The notes beneath the pieces are model-generated. The model was given only the letters and a program-made list of their open reading frames with translations. It did no database searches and was not told the DNA's origin. A DNA stretch of 64,000 nt, from NCBI RefSeq assembly GCF_020005165.1, contig NZ_JAHCLT010000003.1, positions 62,001-126,000 of the forward strand, given 5' to 3'. Made by a program: the position numbers and the translations under genes. Below are positions 1 through 9,064 of this stretch, piece by piece (the stretch's first letter is position 1; each line of letters opens with the position of its first letter). The stretch is from Kangiella taiwanensis (GTDB lineage Bacteria > Pseudomonadota > Gammaproteobacteria > Enterobacterales > Kangiellaceae).

Positions 1-947
1 GTAACCACTCTGCAACTCATTTGCTCCATGCCGCGCTTCGCGATGTATTAGGTTCGCATGTGCAGCAAAAAGGCTCGCTAAATGACCCTGAACGCCTTCG
101 TTTCGATTTTTCTAACCCTGAAGCTGTATCGCGTGAAGATTTGGCCAAAGTCGAGCGTATGGTGAATGAAAAGATTTTTGAGAATCATCCAGTTGAGGCC
201 GCGGTGATGTCGATGGATGAAGCCAAAGAGCACGGTGCTATGGCCTTGTTCGGAGAAAAGTATGGTGATGAAGTTCGTGTGCTCACCATGTCGCCGTTTT
301 CTGTCGAACTTTGTGGTGGCACACACGTTAAACGCACTGGTGATATTGGTCCGTTTAAAATTGTGTCTGAAACGGGTATTGCGGCAGGCGTTCGCCGTAT
401 TGAAGCGATTACTGGTGAGAAGGCTGTGGCTTGGATGCAACAGTCTGAAAGTCGATTCCACAGCTTGGGTAAGTTGCTGAAAAGCGATCCTGCGCAATCG
501 GTGGAAAAAGTCGAGCAATTACTAGACAAGTCGAAACAGCTTGAAAAACAAATTCAACAATTGCAAAGCAAATTAGCGTCGAGCCAAGGGAGTGATTTGG
601 CTTCGAATGCTGAAGATATCAACGGTGTGAAATTGCTGGTATCGAAACTTGAAGGTGTCGAGCCAAAAGCACTACGAGACATGCAAGATCAACTTAAGAA
701 TAAACTAGGTTCAAGTATTGTCGTTCTTGGTATCGCAAGTGATGACAAAGTTAGTTTGATTGCTGGCGTCAGTAAGGATTTAACGTCAAAGGTTAAGGCT
801 GGTGATTTGATCAAGATGGTTGCGGAACAAGTGGGCGGAAAGGGCGGCGGTCGCCCTGATATGGCTCAAGCTGGAGGCAAAGATGCATCAGCGCTGCCAG
901 CAGCCCTTGATTCTGTGAAGCCATGGGTTTTAGACAAACTAGCTTAA
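1..947 (+). CDS. alaS: Alanine--tRNA ligase, C-terminal part (5' end outside window)
   Basis: The reading frame is open from the first complete codon at position 3, so this is the 3' part of a gene that begins upstream. AlaRS charges tRNA-Ala in the cytoplasm and edits mischarged Ser/Gly-tRNA. Visible parts are the editing-domain zinc motif (NHSATHLLH at the very start, then CGGTH about 100 residues on), a coiled-coil linker (about residues 170-200), and the DHHA1/C-Ala domain ending in the glycine-rich [15 protein letters not shown] stretch. The gene stops with TAA at 945-947. The order alaS-csrA-tRNA-Ser-tRNA-Arg that follows is the same as in E. coli. Family assignment is certain. The aminoacylation domain cannot be seen here. 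Confidence 0.97.
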   Translation, partial: NHSATHLLHAALRDVLGSHVQQKGSLNDPERLRFDFSNPEAVSREDLAKVERMVNEKIFENHPVEAAVMSMDEAKEHGAMALFGEKYGDEVRVLTMSPFSVELCGGTHVKRTGDIGPFKIVSETGIAAGVRRIEAITGEKAVAWMQQSESRFHSLGKLLKSDPAQSVEKVEQLLDKSKQLEKQIQQLQSKLASSQGSDLASNAEDINGVKLLVSKLEGVEPKALRDMQDQLKNKLGSSIVVLGIASDDKVSLIAGVSKDLTSKVKAGDLIKMVAEQVGGKGGGRPDMAQAGGKDASALPAALDSVKPWVLDKLA

Positions 948-1194
948 GATCCAACGATATACATTTGAAATTGAACGCGGTATTCTTGTAACAGAAAGTA
1001 TTTTTGTGACTGGATGCTCAAAAGTATAGTTTTAGAAGCGAATTGTTGATAGAATTCGCGACTTCCGACGTTAGTGTCGGCTTTCCTTACACATAATTCA
1101 CGTTGTGTAAGTTAGATTTGTAGATATGATTTGTAGATAGTGGAGAGCGGCTTGGATTCAGCCAGGGATGCTCTCTAGGATAGAGGAGACTGGA
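948..1194. other. alaS-csrA intergenic region with a 12-bp direct repeat
   Basis: There is no gene in this 247-bp gap. A weak inverted repeat (CCGAC/GTCGG, near 1066-1081) followed by a pyrimidine stretch could be an alaS attenuator or terminator. A perfect 12-bp direct repeat (GATTTGTAGATA) lies at 1115-1126 and 1128-1139, just upstream of csrA. It may overlap the csrA promoter, but I cannot assign a regulator. Confidence 0.4.
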
Positions 1195-1422
1195 ATGTTA
1201 ATTTTGACAAGACGTGTCGGCGAAACGCTGATGATTGGTGATGAGATTACTGTAACGGTACTAGGTGTTAAAGGTAACCAGGTTCGTATCGGTATCAATG
1301 CACCAAAAGAGGTTGCTGTTCACCGTGAAGAAATCTATTTGCGTATCCAACATGAGAAGCAAATGGAGAATTACCAAACAAATCAACCAGGTAATAATTC
1401 AGACGACGATTATAATTATTAA
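1195..1422 (+). CDS. csrA: Carbon storage regulator CsrA
   Basis: CsrA/RsmA is a homodimeric RNA-binding protein that binds GGA motifs in mRNA leaders and controls translation and stability of transcripts for carbon flux, motility and biofilm. The protein begins [15 protein letters not shown], the canonical CsrA start, and is 75 aa with a hydrophilic tail, against about 61 aa in E. coli. An in-frame ATG 27 bases earlier exists, but the AGAGGAG ribosome-binding site at 1182-1188 is correctly spaced for 1195 and homologues start here. It lies between alaS and the tRNA-Ser/tRNA-Arg genes, as in other gammaproteobacteria. The glycine-zipper gene at 15814 has a GGA in a stem at its ribosome-binding site and could be a CsrA target, but that is speculative. 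Confidence 0.96.
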   Translation: MLILTRRVGETLMIGDEITVTVLGVKGNQVRIGINAPKEVAVHREEIYLRIQHEKQMENYQTNQPGNNSDDDYNY

Positions 1423-1441
1423 AAAAAGTTGGATTGGAGTG

Positions 1442-1469
1442 TTGCATTTTATCCTGAATAAGGTAACAT
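1442..1469 (+). promoter_or_regulatory. Putative promoter of tRNA-Ser
   Basis: TTGCAT (1442-1447) and TAACAT (1464-1469) are separated by 16 bases and placed about 16 bases before the tRNA 5' end. A GC-rich stretch (CCGTCCGCG) follows the -10, as in stringently controlled stable-RNA promoters. Confidence 0.45.
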
Positions 1470-1484
1470 TCCGTCCGCGTCAAC

Positions 1485-1575
1485 GGTGAGGTGGCCGAGC
1501 GGCTGAAGGCGCTCCCCTGCTAAGGGAGTATACCCTAATCCGGTATCGAGGGTTCGAATCCCTCCCTCACCGCCA
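1485..1575 (+). tRNA. tRNA-Ser (anticodon GCU)
   Basis: This is a 91-nt type II tRNA. The acceptor stem GGTGAGG (1485-1491) pairs with CCTCACC (1565-1571). The anticodon stem-loop CTCCC-CTGCTAA-GGGAG gives anticodon GCT, reading AGC/AGU. There is a long variable arm, a TTCGAAT T-loop, and an encoded 3' CCA. A short inverted repeat (1577-1584/1590-1597) follows but has no T run. Confidence 0.97.
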
Positions 1576-1690
1576 TTATTTACTTGCAGAGTAAATAGTG
1601 ACGGAGAAACTTAAAAGCGATTGATTTTTAAACGTTTTTTTAGTTTCAATAAGAAGTAAAAAACTTTTAATAAATTATTTTAAAAGTTCG

Positions 1691-1718
1691 TTGACTTCTA
1701 AAAAACGGGTGGCATAAT
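1691..1718 (+). promoter_or_regulatory. Promoter of tRNA-Arg
   Basis: TTGACT (1691-1696) and CATAAT (1713-1718) with a 16-base spacer lie just upstream of the tRNA. An A/T-rich tract precedes the -35 and could act as an UP element. A GC-rich discriminator (ACGCCCC) follows the -10. Confidence 0.7.
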
Positions 1719-1735
1719 ACGCCCCACAAAACGAA

Positions 1736-1812
1736 GCGCGTGTAGCTCAGTTGGATAGAGTACCTGGCTACGAACCAGGCGGTCGGAGGTTCGAATCCTT
1801 CCACGCGCGCCA
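1736..1812 (+). tRNA. tRNA-Arg (anticodon ACG)
   Basis: This is a 77-nt tRNA with acceptor stem GCGCGTG/CACGCGC and the anticodon loop CTACGAA inside a CCTGG/CCAGG stem. It has a TTCGAAT T-loop and an encoded CCA. The ACG anticodon is expected to be deaminated to ICG and to read CGU, CGC and CGA. Its position after csrA and tRNA-Ser matches the E. coli serV-argVYQ region, reduced here to a single Arg gene. Confidence 0.97.
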
Positions 1813-1820
1813 TTATTTAA

Positions 1821-1844
1821 AACCTCGCTACGGCGGGGTTTTTT
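1821..1844 (+). terminator. Rho-independent terminator after tRNA-Arg
   Basis: The stem AACCTCGC/GCGGGGTT (one T-G pair) with a TACG tetraloop is followed by a T run. It lies 8 bases after the tRNA 3' end. Confidence 0.88.
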
Positions 1845-1861
1845 ATTGCCTAGAAAAAGTA

Positions 1862-1890
1862 TCTATCGTAAAAACTAAACCTACGATAGA
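1862..1890. repeat. 9-bp inverted repeat upstream of the orphan gene
   Basis: The arms TCTATCGTA (1862-1870) and TACGATAGA (1882-1890) are perfectly complementary across an 11-base gap, 94 bases before the orphan gene at 1984. This could be an operator or a small hairpin. No T run follows, so a terminator is unlikely. Confidence 0.45.
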
Positions 1891-1983
1891 GTGGTTTGGG
1901 ATAGTCTGCTAATTTAAGTAAGATCTCAGAAAGTATAGAGTATTCTTGGCTCTGTGTTATTTTGCTAACTTAATAGTATTGCA

Positions 1984-2319
1984 ATGAATAAAGAAATGTT
2001 CCTAAAAGTGCTGTTCTCTACTGACAACAAGGTACAGAGTATATATGAAGAGCACGTGCTTTATTATGAAGAAGAACTGATATATCTGTTTCTATCAGAA
2101 ATCGCTGACTTCTTTACAGAGCAATATTTAACTAATGGTAGTTGGAACAAGAAGTTTGTACATTTGTTGGATGTAGCTTTCGATGAAGGCGATGACGATG
2201 TACTAACTATAACAAGTTTAGGTTTACTAGAAAACTTTGACCGCTCTCATCGTAGTTACAATGAGCTTACCGAAGCGGTTAGTGATAGTGTGAAGCTCGA
2301 GATGCAAAAATATGATTAA
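1984..2319 (+). CDS. Hypothetical small acidic protein (111 aa)
   Basis: I do not recognise this gene. It encodes a soluble acidic protein of 111 aa with no signal peptide or membrane segment. Its sequence looks mostly alpha-helical, with paired aromatic/acidic stretches (YYEEELIYLFLSEIADFF near residues 27-44) and an acidic EGDDDV patch. Size and composition resemble small immunity-type proteins of contact or polymorphic toxin systems, but no toxin gene is adjacent and the resemblance is only an impression. No clear ribosome-binding site precedes the ATG. The gene is AT-rich, sits directly downstream of a tRNA gene and ends before a convergent terminator. This placement fits accessory DNA inserted next to tRNA-Arg. 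Confidence 0.6.
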   Translation: MNKEMFLKVLFSTDNKVQSIYEEHVLYYEEELIYLFLSEIADFFTEQYLTNGSWNKKFVHLLDVAFDEGDDDVLTITSLGLLENFDRSHRSYNELTEAVSDSVKLEMQKYD

Positions 2320-2325
2320 GTTATT

Positions 2326-2353
2326 GAATAGGCACGAACGAGCGTGCCCATTC
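2326..2353. terminator. Convergent hairpin between the orphan gene and ohr
   Basis: The inverted repeat GAAT-A-GGCACG / CGTGCC-C-ATTC has one mismatch and a 6-base loop. It lies between two genes that end towards each other at 2319 (+) and 2367 (-). No strong T run is present on either strand, so termination efficiency is uncertain. Confidence 0.55.
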
Positions 2354-2366
2354 AAGGATTTCGTCG

Positions 2367-2795
2367 CTAAACAACTTTCAAGCGAACGTCGACGCCACCA
2401 CGAGTCGCATTTGAGTAAGGACAGACTTGGTGAGCTTTTTCAACTAGCGATTCAGCATCGGCTTTATCCATGCCTGGAATCGAGACCTGTAGTTCGACAT
2501 CAATGGCAAAGCCACCATCGGTAGGGCCTATGCCAACCTCACCAGTCACCGTAGTGTCTTCTGGTAACTTTACCTTTTCTTGGCCAGCAACGTGCTGCAT
2601 GGCGCCGATAAAGCACGCTGAGTAACCTGCGGCAAACAGTTGCTCAGGATTGGTTCCTTCGCCACCAGCACCGCCGAGTTCTTTTGGCGTTGATAGATTA
2701 ACGTTTAGCTTTCCATCATCTGATTTGGCTGAGCCCGTGCGCCCACCTGTTGCAGTGGCTTTGGTTTTGTAAGCAATTTCGTTTGGCTTCTTCAT
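2367..2795 (-). CDS. ohr: Organic hydroperoxide resistance protein (Ohr/OsmC family)
   Basis: Ohr is a cytoplasmic thiol peroxidase that reduces organic and fatty-acid hydroperoxides using a reactive cysteine pair. Both cysteines are present: Cys61 in [10 protein letters not shown] and Cys125 in the [10 protein letters not shown] motif. The Arg of TGGRTG near residue 19 and the [10 protein letters not shown] signature separate Ohr from OsmC. The length of 142 aa is normal. An AGGAG ribosome-binding site precedes the ATG. The gene is 11 bases downstream of the alcohol dehydrogenase on the same strand and is probably co-transcribed with it, linking peroxide and aldehyde detoxification. Ohr genes are often controlled by a MarR-type OhrR, but no ohrR is visible here. 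Confidence 0.94.
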   Translation of the reverse strand: MKKPNEIAYKTKATATGGRTGSAKSDDGKLNVNLSTPKELGGAGGEGTNPEQLFAAGYSACFIGAMQHVAGQEKVKLPEDTTVTGEVGIGPTDGGFAIDVELQVSIPGMDKADAESLVEKAHQVCPYSNATRGGVDVRLKVV

Positions 2796-2806
2796 ACAAT
2801 AACTCC

Positions 2807-3853
2807 TTAAGATTTCAATGATTTCATATCGATAACAAAGCGGTACTTGACGTCTGAGTCCATGACACGTTTAAAGGCTGTGTTAATGTCCTGCATATCA
2901 ATCATTTCTACGTCGGAAACGATGTCGTGCTCTGCACAAAAATCGAGCATCTCTTGAGTTTCTTTTATGCCACCGATTAATGATCCTGCGATACGCTTAC
3001 GCCCTAAGATTAATCCTGCGCCATGTAAGTCTGGTAGTGGCTCTAAAGCACCAACTAACACCATAGTGGCATCCCGCTTGAGTAATCCGACGTAAGGGTT
3101 CAGGTCATGCGGGACAGGGACTGTGTTGAGAATAAAGTCGAAACTTCCCATATGCTGCTTCATAGCGTCTTCATCTTTAGAGACTAGAACTTCTTTCGCA
3201 CCGAGGCGCTTAGCATCTTTGCCTTTTTCTGGGGACGTGGTAATCATGACAACTTCTGCGCCCATGGCATTGGCGAGCTTAACGCCCATATGACCTAAGC
3301 CACCCAAACCAACAACACCGACTTTATCGCCTTTCTTGACGTTCCACTGACGAAGTGGTGAGTAAGTTGTAATACCAGCACAAAGTAGGGGGGCGACAGC
3401 TTTGGTATCCAGTTTCTCTGAAACATTGAGGACAAATTTTTCGTCAACCACGATTTGGTTGGAGTAACCACCGTGTGTTGGACCTCCCAAAACAGGATCT
3501 TCGCTACCATAAGTCATGGTTGCGCCGTTTTCGCAGTATTGTTCCAAATCGTCATCACAGGCGCTGCACGTCTGGCATGAATCGACCATACAGCCAACAC
3601 CGACGAGTTGACCTTGTTTAAAATTACTCACTTTATCGCCGACAGCTTTAACTCGGCCAATGATCTCATGACCAGGCACCACAGGGTAAACCGTGCCTCC
3701 CCAATCATTGTGGGCCGTGTGAATATCGCTGTGGCAAACGCCACAATACTCTATGTCAATATGTACATCGTTATCGCCGAGCTGACGGCGCTCGATTTCT
3801 ATTGGTTCCAGCTCTGACTCGGCTGACTGTGCTGCGTAGGCTGCTGTTTTCAT
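2807..3853 (-). CDS. Zinc-dependent NAD(P) alcohol dehydrogenase, YahK/cinnamyl type
   Basis: This medium-chain dehydrogenase/reductase interconverts alcohols and aldehydes in the cytoplasm, probably as an NADPH-dependent aldehyde reductase. The catalytic zinc ligands are in CGVCHSDIH (Cys37, with His41 following Cys40) and the GHE motif. The structural zinc cluster is a four-cysteine block ([20 protein letters not shown]). The nucleotide-binding motif is GLGGLG near residue 180. The frame stays open for 43 codons upstream, but MKTAAYAAQ at 3853 has a good AGGAG site and matches family starts, giving 348 aa. ohr follows after 11 bases. The natural substrate cannot be read from the sequence. 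Confidence 0.9.
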   Translation of the reverse strand: MKTAAYAAQSAESELEPIEIERRQLGDNDVHIDIEYCGVCHSDIHTAHNDWGGTVYPVVPGHEIIGRVKAVGDKVSNFKQGQLVGVGCMVDSCQTCSACDDDLEQYCENGATMTYGSEDPVLGGPTHGGYSNQIVVDEKFVLNVSEKLDTKAVAPLLCAGITTYSPLRQWNVKKGDKVGVVGLGGLGHMGVKLANAMGAEVVMITTSPEKGKDAKRLGAKEVLVSKDEDAMKQHMGSFDFILNTVPVPHDLNPYVGLLKRDATMVLVGALEPLPDLHGAGLILGRKRIAGSLIGGIKETQEMLDFCAEHDIVSDVEMIDMQDINTAFKRVMDSDVKYRFVIDMKSLKS

Positions 3854-4102
3854 TATTTCTCCTAACGGTTTAGAGAATGTGAGGTTATTATAAATGCTAT
3901 GAGTGAAAGTTTTGTTTAGACACTCCGCATCTCTGAATAATAGATAGGTTGGGGTGTATCGCTTGATCTCAAATTTAATCACTATATCAATCGTTTAATC
4001 CTCTCTATCGGATTATCAGGCTGAGGAATTCACATTGATTTCACTTGCTCTAGCTAATATTAAGTCCTTAACTTTGATGATAGTCAGTAGGCTGGAGATG
4101 CA

Positions 4103-5650
4103 ATGAAGAAAAAGTATCAAGAGATTAGGCTGATCTTGGGCGACCAGTTGAACGCTGAACATAGCTGGTTCCAAAACAAAAGTCATGAATGTCTTTATGT
4201 CATAGCTGAACTTCATCAAGAAATGAGTTATGTGAAACATCACATCCAAAAAGTTTGCGCTTTTTTTCATGCGATGGGTAATTTTTCTCAAGCGTTGAAT
4301 CAGGCCGGTCACGACTGCCTATATTTGAATCTTGACGATACTCAGGCCTACGACAGTCTTGTTGAGCTGATAGAGGGTCTGGTTAGCAAGTATGATGCAA
4401 CGACTTTCGCCTATCAGCTCCCGGACGAATACCGACTAAGAAAGCAGTTATCGAATTTAAAGCTCAAAGGCTGTGACATCAAAGCTTATAGTACTGAGCA
4501 TTTTTTTCTTGATGAGTCAGAGTTCGGTCAGTACTTTCAGAAAGATAAGCACAATCGCATGGAATCGTTTTATCGGAAAATGCGTAAGCGTTTCGATATT
4601 CTTATGGATGGGCAGAACCCACGAGGTGGTCAGTGGAATTACGATAAAAAGAATCGTAACAAGCTAAAAAAAGAGGATATACAGCAAATACCAGAGCCTT
4701 TAATGTTTGCTAATGATGTTAGCAAGATCCTCGCTCGACTCAAAAAGCATCAGATCACAACGTTTGGCAAAGAGGAGACCTCCTTATTATGGCCGACCAG
4801 CCGTAAACAAGCACGCCAACTATTACAGTATTTTTGTGAGTCCTGCCTGCCACAATTTGGTGAGTTTCAGGACGCAATGACTACAGCTACAGTACATAAA
4901 TGGTCGTTGTATCATTCTCGCTTATCGTTTGCTTTAAATGCGAAAATTCTGTCACCACAGGAGGTCATTAGTGCTGCGATAGATGCTTTTGAAGCTAATG
5001 ACCATATTGATATCGCTCAAATTGAAGGTTTCACTCGACAGATACTTGGCTGGCGTGAATTTGTCCGAGGTCTCTACTGGACACATGAAGAATACGCAAA
5101 GAAAAATTACTTTAACGCCAAACGTGATCTACCCCAATATTTTTGGACAGGCGAAACCCAGATGCGTTGCTTATCGGAAGCTGTGACACAGTCTTTAGAC
5201 TATGCTTACGCGCATCATATTCAACGTCTGATGATTACAGGCAATTTTTGCTTACTCACTGAAATCGACCCTGATCAAGTCGACGAATGGTATCTCGGTA
5301 TTTATGTTGACGCTATAGAGTGGGTGGAGATGCCGAACACACGGGGGATGAGTCAGTTTGCGGATGGTGGCATTATTGCTACAAAGCCTTATGCGGCGAG
5401 CGCGAACTATGTTCATAAGATGAGCGACTACTGTTCCAGCTGTACCTATTCCCATACGGAAAAAACATCAGATAATGCCTGTCCATTGAACAGTCTTTAT
5501 TGGCGATTCATTGACCACAATAAGGAAAAGCTTCAACAAAACCAACGTATGGGCATGATTTATAACGTATGGAATAAAAAAGACTCGTCAGAAAAAGAAC
5601 AGATTTTGAACAAGGCCGCTGGAGTTCTCAGGAATATTGAAAATCTATAA
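4103..5650 (+). CDS. Iron-sulfur bacterial photolyase/cryptochrome (FeS-BCP, PhrB/CryB type)
   Basis: This flavoprotein belongs to the prokaryotic (6-4) photolyase/cryptochrome branch. Members use FAD plus a [4Fe-4S] cluster and usually a lumazine antenna to repair (6-4) photoproducts with blue light, or to sense light. The start (LILGDQLNAEHSWF) is typical of the DUF523-like alpha/beta domain. The four cluster cysteines fall at 356, 444, 447 and 460, and this spacing equals the published Agrobacterium PhrB set (350, 438, 441, 454). The length of 515 aa is normal. The gene is monocistronic and divergent from the alcohol dehydrogenase. It is usually annotated as cryptochrome/photolyase family protein. 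Repair versus signalling cannot be decided from sequence. Confidence 0.93.
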   Translation: MKKKYQEIRLILGDQLNAEHSWFQNKSHECLYVIAELHQEMSYVKHHIQKVCAFFHAMGNFSQALNQAGHDCLYLNLDDTQAYDSLVELIEGLVSKYDATTFAYQLPDEYRLRKQLSNLKLKGCDIKAYSTEHFFLDESEFGQYFQKDKHNRMESFYRKMRKRFDILMDGQNPRGGQWNYDKKNRNKLKKEDIQQIPEPLMFANDVSKILARLKKHQITTFGKEETSLLWPTSRKQARQLLQYFCESCLPQFGEFQDAMTTATVHKWSLYHSRLSFALNAKILSPQEVISAAIDAFEANDHIDIAQIEGFTRQILGWREFVRGLYWTHEEYAKKNYFNAKRDLPQYFWTGETQMRCLSEAVTQSLDYAYAHHIQRLMITGNFCLLTEIDPDQVDEWYLGIYVDAIEWVEMPNTRGMSQFADGGIIATKPYAASANYVHKMSDYCSSCTYSHTEKTSDNACPLNSLYWRFIDHNKEKLQQNQRMGMIYNVWNKKDSSEKEQILNKAAGVLRNIENL

Positions 5651-5727
5651 ACTGTAGCGGTGGAAGCACTACTTTTTCATGAGGATTTTGTTACACTTAG
5701 TGGACTTCATTCTTAATAATACGATCA

Positions 5728-7143
5728 ATGGATTTCACCACTTTCATATCAAACAATGGGCCTCTTGTCATAATTCTTGGCGTTTTGCTTCTGGCCATTA
5801 TTGTCTTGATGCTAATGCTACGAAAGCAATCTAAAACGATTCAGTCAATTGTTGACTCCCAAACCAGTTCTGTGGATGCAGTCAAAGGGCTAGAACAAAA
5901 GCAGACTATGGCTTTTGAGTATGCAAAGGCTGATTTAAACCGAATGACTGAGCTGAGCCAGCGGACTTCTGAGAACTTTATTGAAAAGCTGCAAGGCAAC
6001 CAAATAAAGCTTGGAGAGTCGTTTCAAGCATTTCAGAATCAATTGCAGAAAGATCTTTCTGGCTTTAAAGATAATCTACAGAAAGATATTTTTAAGCTAA
6101 AAGAACAAATCGAAACCAACCAGAAAGAATCCCAAGCACAGCTTCATGAGCAGTTCAGACGTGGTATTAAAGACGTACGCGAAGAGTTAACGCAAAGCCT
6201 CAAGGTACATGGCGAAAACTTTGAAAAGAACATGAAGGGTTTAACGCAATCGACCGACGACCGCTTAAAAGAAATCAGTGGGCAGGTCGAAAAGCGACTA
6301 GCCGATGGCTTTGAGAAAACCACTAAAACGTTCCAAGATGTCTTAAAGCGCTTGGCGTTAATCGATGATGCGCAGAAGAAGATCACTGAGTTATCAAGCA
6401 ATGTGGTTAGCTTGCAGGAAATCTTGTCGGACAAACGTTCGCGAGGTGCGTTTGGTGAAGTACAGCTTGAATCATTAGTCTCTAATGTCATGCCAACAAC
6501 TCACTACAAGTTCCAGCACACCTTTAATAATGGAAAAATTGTTGATTGTGCTTTGTTCCTACCAGAACCCACAGGTGTGATTGGTGTGGATGCGAAATTC
6601 CCACTGGAAAACTACCAGAAAATGGTGGATGTCGAATTATCCAAGCCGGAGCGTGATGCTTCGCATCGTGCGTTTGTGCAAGATATTAAGAAGCATGTTA
6701 AGGACATCGCCAGCAAATACATTATTGATGGCGAAACGGCGACGGGAGCTGTGATGTTTATTCCAGCAGAGGCAGTTTTTGCTGAAATTCATGCGCATCA
6801 TCCGGAGTTGGTTGAGTTCGCGCAGCAAAATAAAGTCTGGATGGTGTCGCCAACCACCATGATGGCGCTGTTGACCACAGCTAGCGCGGTACTTAAAGAC
6901 GAGGCAACGCGTAAACAAGTCCATATTATTCAGGAGCACTTAGGTAAATTGTCCGTAGAGTTCGGACGATTTAAAGATCGCTGGGGTAAGTTGAATACCC
7001 ATATTGATCGCTTGACGAAGAGCGCTAAAGATATTGATACGACTGCGGATAAAATCACCAAAAGATTTGTCCAAATTGAACAAGTGGAACTTCAGGACGA
7101 TGATGATGACGATGATCCGATTGGCATTGGGCATCAATCATAG
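5728..7143 (+). CDS. rmuC: DNA recombination protein RmuC
   Basis: RmuC is an inner-membrane-anchored protein with a long coiled coil and a restriction-endonuclease-like domain. It limits inversions and rearrangements at short inverted repeats. Here a single N-terminal membrane helix (residues 13-31) is followed by roughly 170 residues of coiled coil rich in Lys, Glu and Gln. The conserved RmuC core (GAFGEVQLESLV, then VIGVDAKFPLENYQ, with Asp/Lys of a nuclease-like site) occupies about residues 240-430. The C terminus is an unusual run of seven aspartates. The length of 471 aa is standard. The M23 peptidase gene begins 31 bases later and astE follows it. Confidence 0.95.
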   Translation: MDFTTFISNNGPLVIILGVLLLAIIVLMLMLRKQSKTIQSIVDSQTSSVDAVKGLEQKQTMAFEYAKADLNRMTELSQRTSENFIEKLQGNQIKLGESFQAFQNQLQKDLSGFKDNLQKDIFKLKEQIETNQKESQAQLHEQFRRGIKDVREELTQSLKVHGENFEKNMKGLTQSTDDRLKEISGQVEKRLADGFEKTTKTFQDVLKRLALIDDAQKKITELSSNVVSLQEILSDKRSRGAFGEVQLESLVSNVMPTTHYKFQHTFNNGKIVDCALFLPEPTGVIGVDAKFPLENYQKMVDVELSKPERDASHRAFVQDIKKHVKDIASKYIIDGETATGAVMFIPAEAVFAEIHAHHPELVEFAQQNKVWMVSPTTMMALLTTASAVLKDEATRKQVHIIQEHLGKLSVEFGRFKDRWGKLNTHIDRLTKSAKDIDTTADKITKRFVQIEQVELQDDDDDDDPIGIGHQS

Positions 7144-7174
7144 TCAGTAAATTTGTCATTTAGGAATCTGATTC

Positions 7175-8005
7175 ATGCTAAAAAATATATTGTTTATCGC
7201 AGCGCTGAGTATTTTAAGTGTTGCGCTTAAAGCACAAGAGCCGCTATTGCTGTCGCTAAAAGGCGACTTTACTCAGGGCGGCTTAGTCGTTGGTCAGGCG
7301 GTCAAAGGTTCAGAAGTGACCTTTGATGATAAGTCGTTAGAGTTGACGCCCGAAGGATATTTCGTTTTTGGATTTCATCGTGACATGCCAGAAACAGCCA
7401 CGTTAACCATCAAGAAGGGCGAGCAAGAAGAGGTGCAAAAATTATTCGTCCGTAAACGCGACTACAATATTGAGCGGATTGATGGTTTGCCACCGTCAAA
7501 AGTGAATCCTATGAAGCCTGAAGTACTGAAGCGTATTCGTAAAGAAGGTTCTTTGGTCGCAAAGGCTCGAGCTAATACCAGTAAAGACGAGTTCTTTATG
7601 CAGGACTTTATCTGGCCAGCGAAAGGGCGTCTGAGCGGTTTTTATGGCAGTCAGCGTGTACTTAATGGCGAACCAAAACGTCCACACTATGGTGTTGATG
7701 TTGCCGCACCAACGGGAACAACCGTTGTAGCACCAGCCGATGGCACAGTCCGATTAGCCTATGACGACATGTTTTATTCTGGTGGCACACTAATCATTGA
7801 CCATGGTTACGGGGTTTCATCGACCTTTATCCACTTGAATTCAATTGATGTGGAAGAAGGTCAAAAGGTCAAGCAGGGTGATAAAATTGCGACCATCGGC
7901 GAAACAGGCCGCGCGACCGGGCCACACCTTGACTGGCGTATTAACTGGTACAGCTCGCGTCTTGACCCGCAACTGCTAGTGCCACCTTTTAAAGAAGATA
8001 AATAA
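7175..8005 (+). CDS. Secreted M23-family metallopeptidase (LytM domain)
   Basis: This is a periplasmic zinc endopeptidase of the LytM/M23 family, or an activator of amidases, acting on peptidoglycan cross-bridges. A signal peptide covers about residues 1-20 (cleavage near LKAQ). A beta-rich N-terminal domain of about 120 residues precedes the catalytic domain. The zinc ligands are the HxxxD motif (His171, Asp175 in HYGVDVAAP) and the final His of GPHLDWRI, and the catalytic His of FIHL is present, so the site looks complete and active. The length is 276 aa. It lies between rmuC and astE with short gaps, and co-transcription is likely although the three functions are unrelated. Confidence 0.92.
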   Translation: MLKNILFIAALSILSVALKAQEPLLLSLKGDFTQGGLVVGQAVKGSEVTFDDKSLELTPEGYFVFGFHRDMPETATLTIKKGEQEEVQKLFVRKRDYNIERIDGLPPSKVNPMKPEVLKRIRKEGSLVAKARANTSKDEFFMQDFIWPAKGRLSGFYGSQRVLNGEPKRPHYGVDVAAPTGTTVVAPADGTVRLAYDDMFYSGGTLIIDHGYGVSSTFIHLNSIDVEEGQKVKQGDKIATIGETGRATGPHLDWRINWYSSRLDPQLLVPPFKEDK

Positions 8006-8021
8006 TTATAGTTTATAACGT

Positions 8022-9047
8022 ATGAATACAACTGAGTTTTGTAAAACTTTCAACCTGTTAGATTTTGTTCGTGACCACCTAGAAGGGCATCAGCCTTTTT
8101 CCATGTCGCTCGAAGACTTCGTGGTGACGTTTCACGATGTTGGCATCATTGAGTTCAAGCCTAAGCATGAGTCTCAGCAATACCTAGCGCTTTCTGTTGG
8201 TGTTCATGGCAACGAAACAGCTCCGATGGAGATCGTTTCGGATATGGTTCATGACCTATTGAACAACAAACTGACGTTGCGCTGTCATTTATTGGTGATG
8301 ATTGGGCACCCCCAGGCAATGCTAAAGGAGCAGCGCTTTTTGGACTTTAACCTTAACCGCATGTTTAGTGGCGAGTGGAAAAAGTATTGGGAGCAACGTG
8401 ACGAGATTTGCGAAGTCGAGCGTGCCAAGCGTTTGGAGCAAGCGGTGAACGACTTCTTTGCACAAAGCTGCGCTAACGACACTCGTACCCACCTTGATTT
8501 ACATACCGCGATACGAGCGTCTAAATACGAGAAATTTGCAATCTATCCTTATTTAGGCAGTCGTGAACATAATCCTGCGTTACTCAATGCGATGCAAGAC
8601 TGTGGCGTGAATACCATTCTGCTTTATCACAAACCAAGCACTGTGTTCTCTTATCATTCAAGTCATAACTTCAAAGCGGATAGCATCACAGTGGAACTGG
8701 GTAAAGTGAAACCTTTTGGCGAAAATAACCGTGATGACTTTGCTGCCGCCGAGAAAACGCTACGCCAGTTGGTTGAGTCAACTTATAACTATGACCACAC
8801 CGCGCGCTACAAAGCGAATGGTCAAAGACTGTTTAAAGTTAAGCGTGAGTTATTAAGAGTCAGTGACGAGTCGCATCTTAATGTAGACGATGATTTAGCC
8901 AACTTTAGCAGCTTTGATAAAGGTTTTGAGCTACTGAGTGATCCACAAGAACCCTATATTGTTGAAAATGACGGCGAAGCCATCGTGTTCCCCAATAATA
9001 AGGTGCCTATTGGGCAACGCATGGCGTTAGTGGTGGAAGAGGTCTAG
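8022..9047 (+). CDS. astE: Succinylglutamate desuccinylase
   Basis: AstE catalyses the last step of the arginine succinyltransferase pathway, hydrolysing N-succinylglutamate to glutamate and succinate in the cytoplasm. It is an M14-like zinc hydrolase. The zinc-binding HGNE motif (GVHGNETAPMEI) and DLHTAIR are visible, as is the late ELGKVKPFGENN block with a conserved catalytic Glu. The length of 341 aa is normal. The rest of the ast operon (astC, A, D, B) is not here, so astE stands apart and follows the M23 peptidase after 16 bases. A full arginine catabolic route would need the other genes elsewhere. A REP-like hairpin repeat follows. Confidence 0.95.
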   Translation: MNTTEFCKTFNLLDFVRDHLEGHQPFSMSLEDFVVTFHDVGIIEFKPKHESQQYLALSVGVHGNETAPMEIVSDMVHDLLNNKLTLRCHLLVMIGHPQAMLKEQRFLDFNLNRMFSGEWKKYWEQRDEICEVERAKRLEQAVNDFFAQSCANDTRTHLDLHTAIRASKYEKFAIYPYLGSREHNPALLNAMQDCGVNTILLYHKPSTVFSYHSSHNFKADSITVELGKVKPFGENNRDDFAAAEKTLRQLVESTYNYDHTARYKANGQRLFKVKRELLRVSDESHLNVDDDLANFSSFDKGFELLSDPQEPYIVENDGEAIVFPNNKVPIGQRMALVVEEV

Positions 9048-9064
9048 TACGATAATATAAATAT

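Noticed and set aside
3854-3982. 43-codon N-terminal extension of the alcohol dehydrogenase
   Set aside because: Not conserved in the family, and a good ribosome-binding site supports the start at 3853.
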